A stretch of 19,220 nucleotides of DNA from Patescibacteria group bacterium (GCA_030916575.1 JAUPWJ010000017.1:1-19220), one strand, 5' to 3'; counted from the stretch's first letter, positions 6,314-14,353 are shown. The notes: a model not told the origin generated them from the letters alone. A program made the numbers and translations.

Positions 6314-6790
6314 CTATTTTATAATAATTGGAATTTGGATAAATTTGTCATTCTCTGGAAGGCCGGAAGGATTGTCATTATGAATCTCAAAATATGCCGG
6401 ACCTTTTGTAAGCCCAGTGAAATCAATATTGCCTTCGAATTCTACTGGTTCTACTGTCATCCACTCAGTCTTTGCAACTGCGTTACTAGCTTTAATAACA
6501 TTTTTATTAGCATCTAGAATATTTATTTGAATATTTGCTTCAAAAAACCAAGCACCCTTAATAGACCCTCGGTAAGATAAAATTCCAGATACTTCTGTAT
6601 TAGGTAAAATTGAAAAAGAAACTAAATCTGCAGTCTTACCTTCCGTGACCCTAGCTGGTACATTTTGTTCCAACACTGGTAAATATGTCGCTTTGTCTTT
6701 AAGCATTATTCGCAAAGCAAAAATCATCAACACTATTAATATTAGTAATAATACGCTATTTAATTTTGAACCAAAAAAATTATTCTGCAT
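6314..6790 (-). CDS. Gmad2-type Ig-like domain lipid-anchored/membrane protein
   Basis: The 158-residue protein has the cluster's N-terminal anchor (MQNNFFGSKLNSVLLLILIV, TM about 11-30). A single beta-rich domain (57-157) follows, with the Gmad2 signature: LPNTEVSGILSYRGSIKGAW, WFFEA at 81-85, a following lld-N-K-x-V, and EWMT at 109-112. Gmad2 is an immunoglobulin-like domain found in spore-germination GerM proteins and many CPR surface proteins; its ligand is not established. It is the first gene of the surface cluster, with a TGG-TAATAT -10 exactly 6 nt before the ATG. The anchor is a transmembrane helix, not a lipobox. Confidence 0.85.
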   Translation of the reverse strand: MQNNFFGSKLNSVLLLILIVLMIFALRIMLKDKATYLPVLEQNVPARVTEGKTADLVSFSILPNTEVSGILSYRGSIKGAWFFEANIQINILDANKNVIKASNAVAKTEWMTVEPVEFEGNIDFTGLTKGPAYFEIHNDNPSGLPENDKFIQIPIIIK

Positions 6791-6796
6791 TTACTT

Positions 6797-6802
6797 ATAT
6801 TA
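6797..6802 (-). promoter_or_regulatory. Extended -10 (TGG-TAATAT) of the surface-protein cluster
   Basis: TAATAT (4 of 6 match TATAAT) is preceded by TGG and lies 6 nt (6791-6796) before the ATG at 6788-6790. It is weaker than its counterparts but has the same geometry. It overlaps the small hairpin at 6801-6816. Confidence 0.45.
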
Positions 6803-6816
6803 CCATAAAAATGGTA
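6801..6816. repeat. 6-bp hairpin TACCAT-AAAA-ATGGTA upstream of the surface cluster
   Basis: Perfect arms 6801-6806 and 6811-6816 with a 4-nt loop. It lies between the stop of the 168-residue gene (6831) and the ATG at 6790 and overlaps the proposed promoter. It could be an operator or a weak terminator. It has no G-C-rich stem and no clear T-run. Confidence 0.35.
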
Positions 6817-6830
6817 TTTAAATTCTAAAA

Positions 6831-7337
6831 TTATGTATCACCCTTAAGACAACTTCTGTTTTCTTTTGGAGGAAATCTTACACCAAAACGCTCTATTTCT
6901 TCCCCTTCTTCTAAACCAGAAGATACTACTAAAAACTTATCTTTCTTTCTGATAGACTTATCATCCTTTTCTCTAAAATAGGAAGGAGCGAGTTCGCTTG
7001 GCATTTGAACAACACTATCACCTTCAATTTCAATTTTTTTCAAAACAGCCCAAACTTTATAATATTGGTAATCCATCGAAAGAGCAGATTTTTTGAAAGT
7101 TATTTTACATACATAACTTTCACCTTTCTTGTAAATAATAGAAGATAAAGGTACCACAAGCTTTTTATTATCAAATTCACAAGCTGTATTTTCTTGATTA
7201 TACTCTTTGATATTTACACAAGCATTTTTTTCGTCTTTCACTGTAAATATTTCAAGACCTCCTATTCTAGGAAAAAGTAAAGAGCGTAAGAAAATAAATA
7301 CAACAAAAATTAAAAAAATAACTACAAATTTCTTCAT
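6831..7337 (-). CDS. Single-pass membrane protein, C-terminal region resembling membrane-fusion adaptors (uncertain)
   Basis: The 168-residue protein has an N-terminal signal-anchor helix (about 4-22), then a predicted exported beta-rich domain with Cys at 40, 53, 77 and 163. Two stretches recall the C-terminal part of RND/HlyD-type periplasmic adaptors: VVPLSSIIYKKGESYVCKI (61-79), like 'vP..Av....g..yV', and FLVVSSGLEEGEEI (135-148), like 'v.sGL..Gd.V'. The resemblance is weak, and no hairpin or lipoyl domains are present. The ATG shares its A with the lemA stop (TAATG), implying translational coupling with lemA. Function not assigned. Confidence 0.65.
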   Translation of the reverse strand: MKKFVVIFLIFVVFIFLRSLLFPRIGGLEIFTVKDEKNACVNIKEYNQENTACEFDNKKLVVPLSSIIYKKGESYVCKITFKKSALSMDYQYYKVWAVLKKIEIEGDSVVQMPSELAPSYFREKDDKSIRKKDKFLVVSSGLEEGEEIERFGVRFPPKENRSCLKGDT

Positions 7338-7882
7338 TAGAACTTTACTTCCACATTCTTTTGCGCTACATCATCATCTGCAAGGTCAAAGAATTCCTTT
7401 TTCACAAATTTGAAGAAGTTAGCAATGATATTTCCTGGGAATTGTTCTATTGCAGTATTTAGGTCACGAACATTAGTATTGTAAAATCTGCGTGCTGCTT
7501 GGATTTTATTTTCAGTATCAGAAAGTTCTCTTTGTAATTCTAAGAAATTTGTATTAGCTTTTAAATCTGGATACGCTTCAGCAATACCAAATAATCCTGT
7601 GACTGCTTGACCTAATATCGCTTCAGACTTTGAATGCTCGCCCATAGTCTTTGCGCCCATAGCGGCTGCACGAGCTTGTGTGACTTTTTCAAAAGCTGTG
7701 GACTCATGAGTAGCATAACCTTTAACAGTACTTACTAAGTTAGGAATAAGGTCATATCTCCTCTTTAATTGAACTTCAATATCTGCCCAAGCTTCTTCGG
7801 CACGAATACGCCAAGAAATAAATTTATTGTAAAGATAAACTGCCCACAAAACTATAACGATAAGAATTATAAAAATATACAT
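7337..7882 (-). CDS. lemA: LemA family protein
   Basis: The 181-residue protein has a short N-terminal membrane helix (about 2-18) followed by an all-helical domain. Typical LemA features include AEEAWADIEVQLKRRYDLIPNL (about 28-49), the segment ending YPDLKAN..F..LQ..L...EN.I, and ARRFYNTNVRDLNTAIEQFPGN. LemA proteins are widespread membrane-anchored helical-bundle proteins of unclear biochemical role, often near HtpX-type proteases as here (htpX is about 4 kb downstream). Length is normal. It is followed by the 168-residue gene with a one-base stop/start overlap. A TGC-TACAAT box lies 33 nt before the ATG. Confidence 0.95.
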   Translation of the reverse strand: MYIFIILIVIVLWAVYLYNKFISWRIRAEEAWADIEVQLKRRYDLIPNLVSTVKGYATHESTAFEKVTQARAAAMGAKTMGEHSKSEAILGQAVTGLFGIAEAYPDLKANTNFLELQRELSDTENKIQAARRFYNTNVRDLNTAIEQFPGNIIANFFKFVKKEFFDLADDDVAQKNVEVKF

Positions 7883-7915
7883 AATGTTTTTGTTGAATTA
7901 ATGACTAATACCTAT

Positions 7916-7921
7916 ATTGTA
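7916..7921 (-). promoter_or_regulatory. Extended -10 (TGC-TACAAT) for lemA
   Basis: TACAAT at 7916-7921 is preceded by TGC. The spacer to the lemA ATG (7880-7882) is 33 nt, so this message would have a leader of roughly 27 nt, unlike the leaderless group. It sits directly after the secF stop at 7933. No Shine-Dalgarno is seen in the leader. Confidence 0.5.
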
Positions 7922-7932
7922 GCAGAAAAATG

Positions 7933-8847
7933 CTATTTTGTCTTTTGAGAAGTCTGTCTTTCTTGTATCCAAACAAGTAGAGGAGAAGCTAAGAATATTG
8001 AAGAATATGTTCCAAAAAACATACCAGCTGTAAGCATAAGGGCAAAATACTTTGTAGACACAGGTCCAAATAACACTAAAGCAATAAGAGCTAAGATTAC
8101 AGTAAGTGAAGTAGAGATGGAACGAACGAAAGATTGCTCTAAACTCTTACCCACAATGTCATTGAATGCTATAACTACTCTGTTTTCTTTATTGAGTCTT
8201 AGATTCTCGCGGATACGGTCAAAGATAACGATAGTATCTGAAACAGAAAGTCCGAGAATTGTAAGCACAGCAACAACGAAAAGAGTATCGAGCTCAACTC
8301 CGAAATAATGAGAGAAAATTACAAATAAACCAGTCGGTATGATGACATCGTGAAGTAATGTGACTATAGCTATCAAGCCATATTTCCAAGAAGAAACTGG
8401 ATCAGAGGTTTTTCTAAAAGCATAAGCGATAAATAAGATAATTGCGAGAGACACCATAATTAAAGCAAAAATTGCTTTTCTGGTTAATTCTTTCCCAACA
8501 GAAGGTCCTACAGAATTAAAGCTAACTTCTTTAAGTGGAGCTTTCCCTTCTTCGCCCAAAGTATTTAAAAGTTTAGTGTGTTCTATTTCAGTTAAATCAC
8601 GAGATTTTACAATATAACCAAGCTCCCCTGTTGGTTGTAACAATATGTTTCCATAACCAAGATTTTCTAAACTCAAATTGAGTTCTTCTTGAGTAGGGCG
8701 AGTAGTATCATAAGCGACTTCTGTCAAAGCTCCTCCTTTAAAATCTATACCAACTTTGAAACCAAAAGACACCATAGAAATAATAGATAAAATTACTAAT
8801 CCTATAGATATACTTAAGAATATTTTTTTGTGTTTGATTATAAACAT
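7933..8847 (-). CDS. secF: Protein translocase subunit SecF
   Basis: The 304-residue protein matches SecF, which works with SecD to complete export through SecYEG using the proton motive force. A first membrane helix (about 9-27) leads to the motif VGIDFKGGAL. A small exported domain (about 40-125) and five more helices follow, including LHDVIIPTGLFVIF and VSDTIVIFDRIREN, both typical. The order and the 1-nt gap after secD indicate a secDF unit as separate genes. The start lacks a Shine-Dalgarno and relies on proximity to the secD stop. Confidence 0.96.
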   Translation of the reverse strand: MFIIKHKKIFLSISIGLVILSIISMVSFGFKVGIDFKGGALTEVAYDTTRPTQEELNLSLENLGYGNILLQPTGELGYIVKSRDLTEIEHTKLLNTLGEEGKAPLKEVSFNSVGPSVGKELTRKAIFALIMVSLAIILFIAYAFRKTSDPVSSWKYGLIAIVTLLHDVIIPTGLFVIFSHYFGVELDTLFVVAVLTILGLSVSDTIVIFDRIRENLRLNKENRVVIAFNDIVGKSLEQSFVRSISTSLTVILALIALVLFGPVSTKYFALMLTAGMFFGTYSSIFLASPLLVWIQERQTSQKTK

Positions 8848-8848
8848 C

Positions 8849-10231
8849 TTATTGTATTATTTTTGACTTTCCACTTGATATTCCACTTGAAAATAAAAAT
8901 CTAGCCACTTTTCCTTCTCCAACAAATGTCATTGTACTTAAGAATATTTTTGTGATGACAATTGCTGAAAATAAAGAGATAACTACACCAATGCCAAGAG
9001 TCAGAGCGAAACCTTTTATAAGTGCTGTTCCGAACCAGTAAAGAATAATAGCAGTTATAATACTTGATGTATTAGAGTCGCGAATTGAAAACCAAGCTCT
9101 ATCGAAGCCAAGTTTTACTGATTCACTTATACTTTTTCCAGAGCGAAGCTCTTCTTTAATACGTTCAAATATGAGCACATTTGCATCAACTGCAAGTCCC
9201 ATAGAAATAATAAATCCTGCAATACCTGCAGCAGTCAAAGTTACTGGAATTAATTTAAATACTGCAAGTACAGTGACGACAAATATACAAAGAGATATGA
9301 CAGCGATAAGTCCTGGCAATCTATACCAAAAGATTAAGAACAGTGCTATCAATAAAAATCCCACAATTCCGGCTTTCACGCCAGCATCTACTGCAGAGCC
9401 CCCTAATGTTGCTCCGATGGTTTGTTTTGATAAAAGTGATATAGGCACAGGCAATGCTCCAGAATTAAGTCTACCTACTAATATCTTTGCTTCTACTGGA
9501 TTAAAAGCGCCTGAAATAACAGCTTGACCATCTAATATTGCATCACGCACTACAGGAGAAGAAATTGGTGAACCATCTAAATATATAGCCACCATTTTAC
9601 CAATATTGTCTTTCGTGATTTGTGCAAAAAGTTCTGTACCCTTTTCATCAAACTGTAAACTCACCATAGGTTCGCGAGTATTTGGGTTAAATTCCAAAAC
9701 TGCTTTCTTTAAATATCTACCAGTAAGTTCTGTGGCAACAAATTGCTCAGATAAATCTAGTGTAACTTGGCCATCCTCCCCTACTTTTACTTTTTTAGCA
9801 GCATTCGCTGGGGCTTCAACTTTAAATTCCAAAAGCGGAGTCTGTCCAATCATAGCAGTTGCCTTTTCTAAATCTGTCTCTCCAGGTAAGTCCACAATTA
9901 ATTTTTGCTCTCCACCTGATATCAATCCTCCGCCTTGCACTTGCACCACTGGCTCAGAAACTCCGAATAAATTTACTCTCCTTTCAATAACATCACGAAG
10001 AGCATCCATAGAGTCCCCTATTTCTCCGCCTGAAAGAGCACTTACATCTGCTTTATATATCAAATGGCTTCCACCTGATAGGTCAAGACCAAGACGAAAT
10101 TGATGATTTTGAAGATAAGTGGATGCTTGACCAAATTTAGGATTTAATTTGTATTCTGACTTATAGACAAAAAGAGCAATGGCTATTGCTAAGAGTATTA
10201 TTATTAAAGCTTTAATTCTTCTCCACCACAT
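8849..10231 (-). CDS. secD: Protein translocase subunit SecD
   Basis: The 460-residue protein has one N-terminal helix (about 7-24), then RLGLDLSGGSHLIY (46-59) and an exported P1 domain with ALRDVIERRVNLFGVSEPVVQ. The FDEKGTELFAQIT and NSGALPVPI elements follow, then the C-terminal five-helix domain with AVDANVLIFERIKEELR. Length is normal for bacteria with a short P1 head. It sits directly upstream of secF; yajC is not in the window. A TATAGT box at 10246-10251 may be its -10. The ATG at 10229-10231 is the first plausible start. Confidence 0.96.
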   Translation of the reverse strand: MWWRRIKALIIILLAIAIALFVYKSEYKLNPKFGQASTYLQNHQFRLGLDLSGGSHLIYKADVSALSGGEIGDSMDALRDVIERRVNLFGVSEPVVQVQGGGLISGGEQKLIVDLPGETDLEKATAMIGQTPLLEFKVEAPANAAKKVKVGEDGQVTLDLSEQFVATELTGRYLKKAVLEFNPNTREPMVSLQFDEKGTELFAQITKDNIGKMVAIYLDGSPISSPVVRDAILDGQAVISGAFNPVEAKILVGRLNSGALPVPISLLSKQTIGATLGGSAVDAGVKAGIVGFLLIALFLIFWYRLPGLIAVISLCIFVVTVLAVFKLIPVTLTAAGIAGFIISMGLAVDANVLIFERIKEELRSGKSISESVKLGFDRAWFSIRDSNTSSIITAIILYWFGTALIKGFALTLGIGVVISLFSAIVITKIFLSTMTFVGEGKVARFLFSSGISSGKSKIIQ

Positions 10232-10245
10232 AAATATAATCCAAT

Positions 10246-10251
10246 ACTATA
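10246..10251 (-). promoter_or_regulatory. Possible -10 (TATAGT) of secD
   Basis: TATAGT lies 14 nt upstream of the secD ATG, giving a leader of about 8 nt. There is no TGn and no clear -35. The 54-nt gap between the uppP stop and secD otherwise holds nothing recognisable. Confidence 0.35.
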
Positions 10252-10285
10252 TAAATTAACTAAAAAAAGCAATGTTTATAAAGCC

Positions 10286-11065
10286 CTAAAAAAATAAGAA
10301 TAATAAGACCAATACTCCGAAAATAATACGATACCAACCAAATATCTCAAAAGAATTATTTTTAATATAATTAATAAGCCACCTCACAACAAATAAAGCC
10401 ACTATAAATGCAAACACGAAACCAATACCGAGAGTCCCCCAATCACTTTGTGAGAACGCAAAGCCTGATTTATATAAATCATAAACTGTCGCTCCTAGCA
10501 TTGTAGGAATTGCTAAAAGAAATGAAAATTCTGTGATAGTGACTTTAGGAATATTTAAAATTCTTCCAGATAAAATTATAGCTAATGACCTAGAAACTCC
10601 AGGCACCACTGCAAAAGCTTGTGCCACACCTAATATAAGTAATTTTTTTACGGGTATATCTTTTATATCCAATTCTTTTTCATTCTCTTTATTTTCTTTA
10701 CTTCTTTTTTCAAAAAATAAAATCACAACTCCACCTAAAACAAGCATACAAGCTGAAAGCACTGTATTGCCTAAAAGAAAATTTTTAATAATTTTATAAA
10801 GTAAAAAACCAATAAGTCCTGTCGGAATAAAGGCAATTAAAATATTCTTCGCGTATTGCCAAGAACTAAATAACTTTTCTCTATAGAGATAGACCACAGC
10901 AAGTATCGCTCCTAATTGTATAGTGATCTCAAAACTTTTTACAAAATCTGTATTTGAAATACCTAAAAATAATCTTGTTATATCTAGATGCGCTGTAGAA
11001 GAAATAGGTAAAAATTCTGTTATCCCTTCTATTACACCTAGAATAATTGTATGGAAGAAACTCAT
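10286..11065 (-). CDS. uppP: Undecaprenyl-diphosphatase (UppP/BacA)
   Basis: The 259-residue polytopic protein dephosphorylates undecaprenyl pyrophosphate to recycle the C55 carrier for wall precursors. The first conserved block is GVIEGITEFLPISSTAHL, with Glu13 and Glu17. The second is VVPGVSRS (153-160), with the catalytic-site Arg159. The usual PGxSRSGAT continuation reads PGVSRSLAI here, a divergence inside a conserved motif. A basic cytosolic loop rich in Lys/Glu lies at 119-140. It is the last gene of the rodA-folD-PAP2-uppP operon, 1 nt after the PAP2 stop. Confidence 0.93.
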   Translation of the reverse strand: MSFFHTIILGVIEGITEFLPISSTAHLDITRLFLGISNTDFVKSFEITIQLGAILAVVYLYREKLFSSWQYAKNILIAFIPTGLIGFLLYKIIKNFLLGNTVLSACMLVLGGVVILFFEKRSKENKENEKELDIKDIPVKKLLILGVAQAFAVVPGVSRSLAIILSGRILNIPKVTITEFSFLLAIPTMLGATVYDLYKSGFAFSQSDWGTLGIGFVFAFIVALFVVRWLINYIKNNSFEIFGWYRIIFGVLVLLFLFF

Positions 11066-11066
11066 A

Positions 11067-11606
11067 CTACATTTTCTTTTTTGTAAAGTTATTTACTAAA
11101 ATTGGTACTAGAATTCCTAGAATAAATCCAACTAGTATATCTATTGGAAAATGCACACCTGCAATAACTCTGGCCAAGCCGATAAGTAACGCAAAAAAAA
11201 TAAAAATATAACCTGTTTTTTTATGAGTAAGATATATAGCAACTGCAAGACCCATAAAAAATGTGGCGTGACCAGAAGGAAAAGCAGGGTCTGTTTCTAA
11301 AAACAAAGATTGTACTCCTTGTAATTTTACAAATGGTCTTTCTGCTTGTATAGAATACTTTAAAACTTCTGTGATACCTCTTGCAACTAAAGCTGTAAAG
11401 AATACTAAAATAATTTCTTTCCATTTTCTTTTTAACTCAGCTGTCGGATGTTTCTTGCCGAAAATTTCATGATGAAAAAGAAGAAATGTCACAGCACTTA
11501 CTATAACTATATCTCCAAATGGTTCGGCAATGAAAGTAACTATTTGATCAAAAAAAGTTGATTGATGGGCTAAATTATAAAAAAAATAAAATATTGTTTC
11601 GTTCAT
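11067..11606 (-). CDS. PAP2-superfamily phosphatase, BcrC-like
   Basis: The 179-residue membrane protein carries the three PAP2 motifs: K83-x6-R90-P (KYSIQAERP), P-S111-G-H113, and R146-x5-H152-x3-D156 (ARVIAGVHFPID). The third motif has Ala where Ser is usual. The opening FYNLAHQSTFFDQIV resembles BcrC-type undecaprenyl pyrophosphate phosphatases; phosphatidylglycerophosphate phosphatase is an alternative. Placement directly upstream of uppP and downstream of rodA and folD supports a role in lipid-carrier recycling. The start is 4 nt after the folD stop. Confidence 0.88.
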   Translation of the reverse strand: MNETIFYFFYNLAHQSTFFDQIVTFIAEPFGDIVIVSAVTFLLFHHEIFGKKHPTAELKRKWKEIILVFFTALVARGITEVLKYSIQAERPFVKLQGVQSLFLETDPAFPSGHATFFMGLAVAIYLTHKKTGYIFIFFALLIGLARVIAGVHFPIDILVGFILGILVPILVNNFTKKKM

Positions 11607-11610
11607 AAAA

Positions 11611-12438
11611 CTATCTACTTTTGGCTACATTTAAAACATTTTTTAAAAGCATAGCTACAGTCATAGGCCCCACACCGCCTGGCACAGGAGAAATAGCACT
11701 TGCCACATCTTTTACTGATTCCAAATCTATGTCTCCAACTATACCACTAGTAGACTCGGAAGTTCCTGCATCAATCAATACAACACCCTGTTTTACCATA
11801 TCCCCTGTGATGTATTTTCCCTTACCGATGCCAGAGATAATAATATCAGCTTTTTTAATTAATTCTTCTTTATTTTCTGTCTTTCTTGTAATTATTATTG
11901 GAGAAAGATTTCTAAAATTTAAGAGGGCTGTAACAGGCCGTCCCACTAACTCTCCTTGGCCTAAAACCACAATATTTTTACCCTGTAAGTCTAAATTTAA
12001 GCTATCTAATAATTCCATGCAAGAAAGCGCAGTAGGAAATCCTAAATCTATTTTTCCATTATAAAAGTTTTCACTAGATATAATGCCTAAACAATCCACG
12101 TCGAGCTTCGGATCAATAGCATCCAATACTGCCCTTCTATCAATACTCTCTGGCAAAGGGAGTTGGACAATAATTCCACACATATTTGGAATTTTATTTA
12201 GAACTTCAATCTCTTTAATTAATTCTTCTGTAGAAATTGAAGACGGAAAATTTGCATTATGAAAATGTATGCCAACTGATTCTGCTCTTTTACCTTTCAT
12301 TTGGACATATTGCATAGATGCAGGATCTTCTCCCACTAAGACATCACAAAAAACAGGTTGAAATGTCAAAGTTGCTACTTCGTCTTTAACCTTAGCTAAA
12401 ACTTCCTGACTAATTTTTTTTCCATCAATTATAATCAT
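11611..12438 (-). CDS. folD: Bifunctional methylenetetrahydrofolate dehydrogenase/cyclohydrolase
   Basis: The 275-residue cytosolic enzyme interconverts 5,10-methylene-THF, methenyl-THF and 10-formyl-THF. The catalytic residues Tyr44 and Lys48 (QYVQMKGK), Gln92 (VQLPLP) and Asp115 (DVD) are in place. The Rossmann region GQGELVGRP and C-terminal PVPGGVGPMT are also present. DVDCLG replaces the usual DVDGF, and GQGELVG the usual GRSxxVG. Its ATG overlaps the rodA stop (ATGA). 10-formyl-THF is the donor for Met-tRNA formylation, which fits the initiator tRNA found in the same window, though the linkage is only positional. Confidence 0.95.
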   Translation of the reverse strand: MIIIDGKKISQEVLAKVKDEVATLTFQPVFCDVLVGEDPASMQYVQMKGKRAESVGIHFHNANFPSSISTEELIKEIEVLNKIPNMCGIIVQLPLPESIDRRAVLDAIDPKLDVDCLGIISSENFYNGKIDLGFPTALSCMELLDSLNLDLQGKNIVVLGQGELVGRPVTALLNFRNLSPIIITRKTENKEELIKKADIIISGIGKGKYITGDMVKQGVVLIDAGTSESTSGIVGDIDLESVKDVASAISPVPGGVGPMTVAMLLKNVLNVAKSR

Positions 12439-13565
12439 GCTCCTAAAAATTCATTTTTAATATCATCCCTATGTGCACTTCTACCATACCTTCTAAAACT
12501 CATCAAAAGTCCTAAACCGGCAAACTCTGTAATTAAATGCGAACCTCCGTAACTCATAAAAGGAAGTGGAATCCCTGAAATAGGTAATATACCTAAATTC
12601 ATACCGACATTCACTAGTATATGACTCATAAGCATTATAGCAATACCCATACCAAAAAGTATTTCAAAGTTTGTTGCCCCTAATAATGCATTATTAAGAA
12701 TACGCCAAATCACCAAGCCAAAAAGTATTAATACTAAAACAGAGCCGACAAAACCCCATTCTTCAGCATAAGCTGCAAAAATAAAATCAGTTTGTGGCTC
12801 TGGTAAAAATTTCAATCTTGATTGTGTTCCGAAGCCTATACCTTTGCCCACAACTTCCCCCGAGCCCACAGCAATGGTGGATTGAAAAGCATTATAACCA
12901 GAACCGTGAATGTCAGCGAGTGGATTTAAGAAATTCGTAATACGTGCTTTTTGATAATCTGCGAAAACAAAGAACCAAAATGAAGCGAAGATAAGTGCTC
13001 CGCCTAAAAATACAACTAGAAGGTGCGTCTTAGAAATACCAGAAACAAGTATCATACCAAACCAAATAAAAAATATAATCATCGCAGAACCAAAGTCTGG
13101 CTGAAGTAAAACTAAAATAAAAGGAAGTAAAGCATAAAAGCCAGAAATAAAAATATGTTTAATATTTCGTATTTCTACGTGCCTCCGTGAAAAATACTTT
13201 GCCAGTACAAGCACTAAGACTAATTTCATCATATCCGCTGTTTGAAAAGAAAAACCTCCGAAATCAAACCAGCTTTTAGCTCCGTTGGCCACCGATCCTA
13301 AAACAAAAAGTAAAAGCAAAATACCTGAAAAAAACAAAAACAGAAAAACTAAAGTATCAGTTCTTTTTAAAAATCTAAAATCAATAAAAGAGAAAGTAAA
13401 GAAGATAATAAACGAAATAACAATCCATATAATTTGTTTAGAAAAAAAGTTACCTACATTTTCAGATGCTGAAAAAGACTTCATAGTCACTAATCCAAAA
13501 GATAAAAGTGGGATAAGAAAAAAAACTAAAAGCCAATCTATTCTTTTCAATACTGTATCTGCCAT
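12435..13565 (-). CDS. rodA: RodA/FtsW-type SEDS peptidoglycan glycosyltransferase
   Basis: The 376-residue polytopic protein (about 10 helices) belongs to the SEDS family, which polymerises lipid II in cell elongation or division. Present are NGAKSWFDFG (94-103), LLQPDFGSA (153-161), IAVGSG...GKGIGFGTQS, KFLPEPQTDFIFA with the catalytic-equivalent Asp260, and GILPISGIPLPFMSYGGS near the C-terminus. The usual QPSE near the first conserved block is QTAD (108-111). RodA is preferred over FtsW from the KFLPEPQTDFIF stretch, but the two are close. It starts inside the upstream stop (TAATG) and ends in the folD start. No class B PBP partner is in the window. Confidence 0.93.
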   Translation of the reverse strand: MADTVLKRIDWLLVFFLIPLLSFGLVTMKSFSASENVGNFFSKQIIWIVISFIIFFTFSFIDFRFLKRTDTLVFLFLFFSGILLLLFVLGSVANGAKSWFDFGGFSFQTADMMKLVLVLVLAKYFSRRHVEIRNIKHIFISGFYALLPFILVLLQPDFGSAMIIFFIWFGMILVSGISKTHLLVVFLGGALIFASFWFFVFADYQKARITNFLNPLADIHGSGYNAFQSTIAVGSGEVVGKGIGFGTQSRLKFLPEPQTDFIFAAYAEEWGFVGSVLVLILFGLVIWRILNNALLGATNFEILFGMGIAIMLMSHILVNVGMNLGILPISGIPLPFMSYGGSHLITEFAGLGLLMSFRRYGRSAHRDDIKNEFLGA

Positions 13566-14347
13566 TACTTTAGCTTAGTCAAAAATACATTATACATAGG
13601 TATTATTTCTTTCACTATAACTGGAGCCGTAAATGGTTCTGGCCAAGTAAAGTTTATATCAACTTTTTGTTCCCCTTTAAGTAAGTCTATAAAAGTATTA
13701 CTAACATTGATTACATTTCCCATTTGGTCATACAAAATAGCAACAACTGAAACTTCTGGGATTAAATACAGAGAACTATTTGTGACTCTTGCTGTCAACC
13801 TCGGGGAAGTATTTTCATCATATAAATTTATATCAGTAATAAAAACTTTCAATTGGTCCATTTGCTCTCTAGAAACTTTCACCCAAGTTGGTTGTTCTAA
13901 AAATTCAAAAGTCGTATACACAGGTATACCGTTACCTATGTTTAAAGCTGGTTCAAAAACTGCAAATTTACCTGTAGGCGGAACATATGTTTCCCCTCTT
14001 CTCTCTCCGATATAAATATTATCTTTATCCGCAAAACGAAAACGGTATTTCACTTTATAAATAGCTGTGTCTTTATTTTGATTTTCAATATACGCTATAG
14101 TATTATATCTTCCATCGGTGACTTTAAAAGATCGGGCCCAATACACTCGGAGCTGATCCACTTCAAAAATACAAGCTCGAGCACAAGAGCCTCCACAGTC
14201 CACTCCTGTCTCTACTCCATTTTGTTTACCATCATTGCATGTCGGTGCTTTAGTAATATATGGCCATAAAAAATAAAGTAAGATTGCCAGAAAAAAACCA
14301 ATAATTATGGTCGCGTATAAGAACTGTCTCTTGAAAGCCCATGTCAT
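13565..14347 (-). CDS. Conserved CPR membrane protein with DG.QNG.E.G.DCGG.C motif
   Basis: The 260-residue protein has one N-terminal helix (about 9-28), then PTCNDGKQNGVETGVDCGGS (36-54) with Cys at 37, 51, 55 and 59. This short Cys motif is frequent in exported proteins of several phyla. The rest (60-260) is beta-rich with NINFTWPEPF-like strands, compatible with one or two Ig-like folds such as seen in pilus or wall-associated proteins. It is the first gene of the rodA operon, with an extended -10 (TGC-TACAAT) 6 nt before the ATG. The position suggests a partner of the elongation machinery, by inference only. Confidence 0.75.
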   Translation of the reverse strand: MTWAFKRQFLYATIIIGFFLAILLYFLWPYITKAPTCNDGKQNGVETGVDCGGSCARACIFEVDQLRVYWARSFKVTDGRYNTIAYIENQNKDTAIYKVKYRFRFADKDNIYIGERRGETYVPPTGKFAVFEPALNIGNGIPVYTTFEFLEQPTWVKVSREQMDQLKVFITDINLYDENTSPRLTARVTNSSLYLIPEVSVVAILYDQMGNVINVSNTFIDLLKGEQKVDINFTWPEPFTAPVIVKEIIPMYNVFLTKLK

Positions 14348-14353
14348 ATAGCT

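Noticed and set aside
9171..10103. Plus-strand frames of 118 and 165 codons inside secD
   Set aside because: Antisense shadows of a clear secD coding region; no plausible start context or domain.
11221..11424. 67-codon minus-strand frame inside the PAP2 gene
   Set aside because: Out-of-frame overlap within a gene that carries all PAP2 motifs.
12436..12446. AGGAG as Shine-Dalgarno for folD
   Set aside because: It is only 1 nt from the ATG, too close to function, and is explained by the rodA codons for L-G-A.
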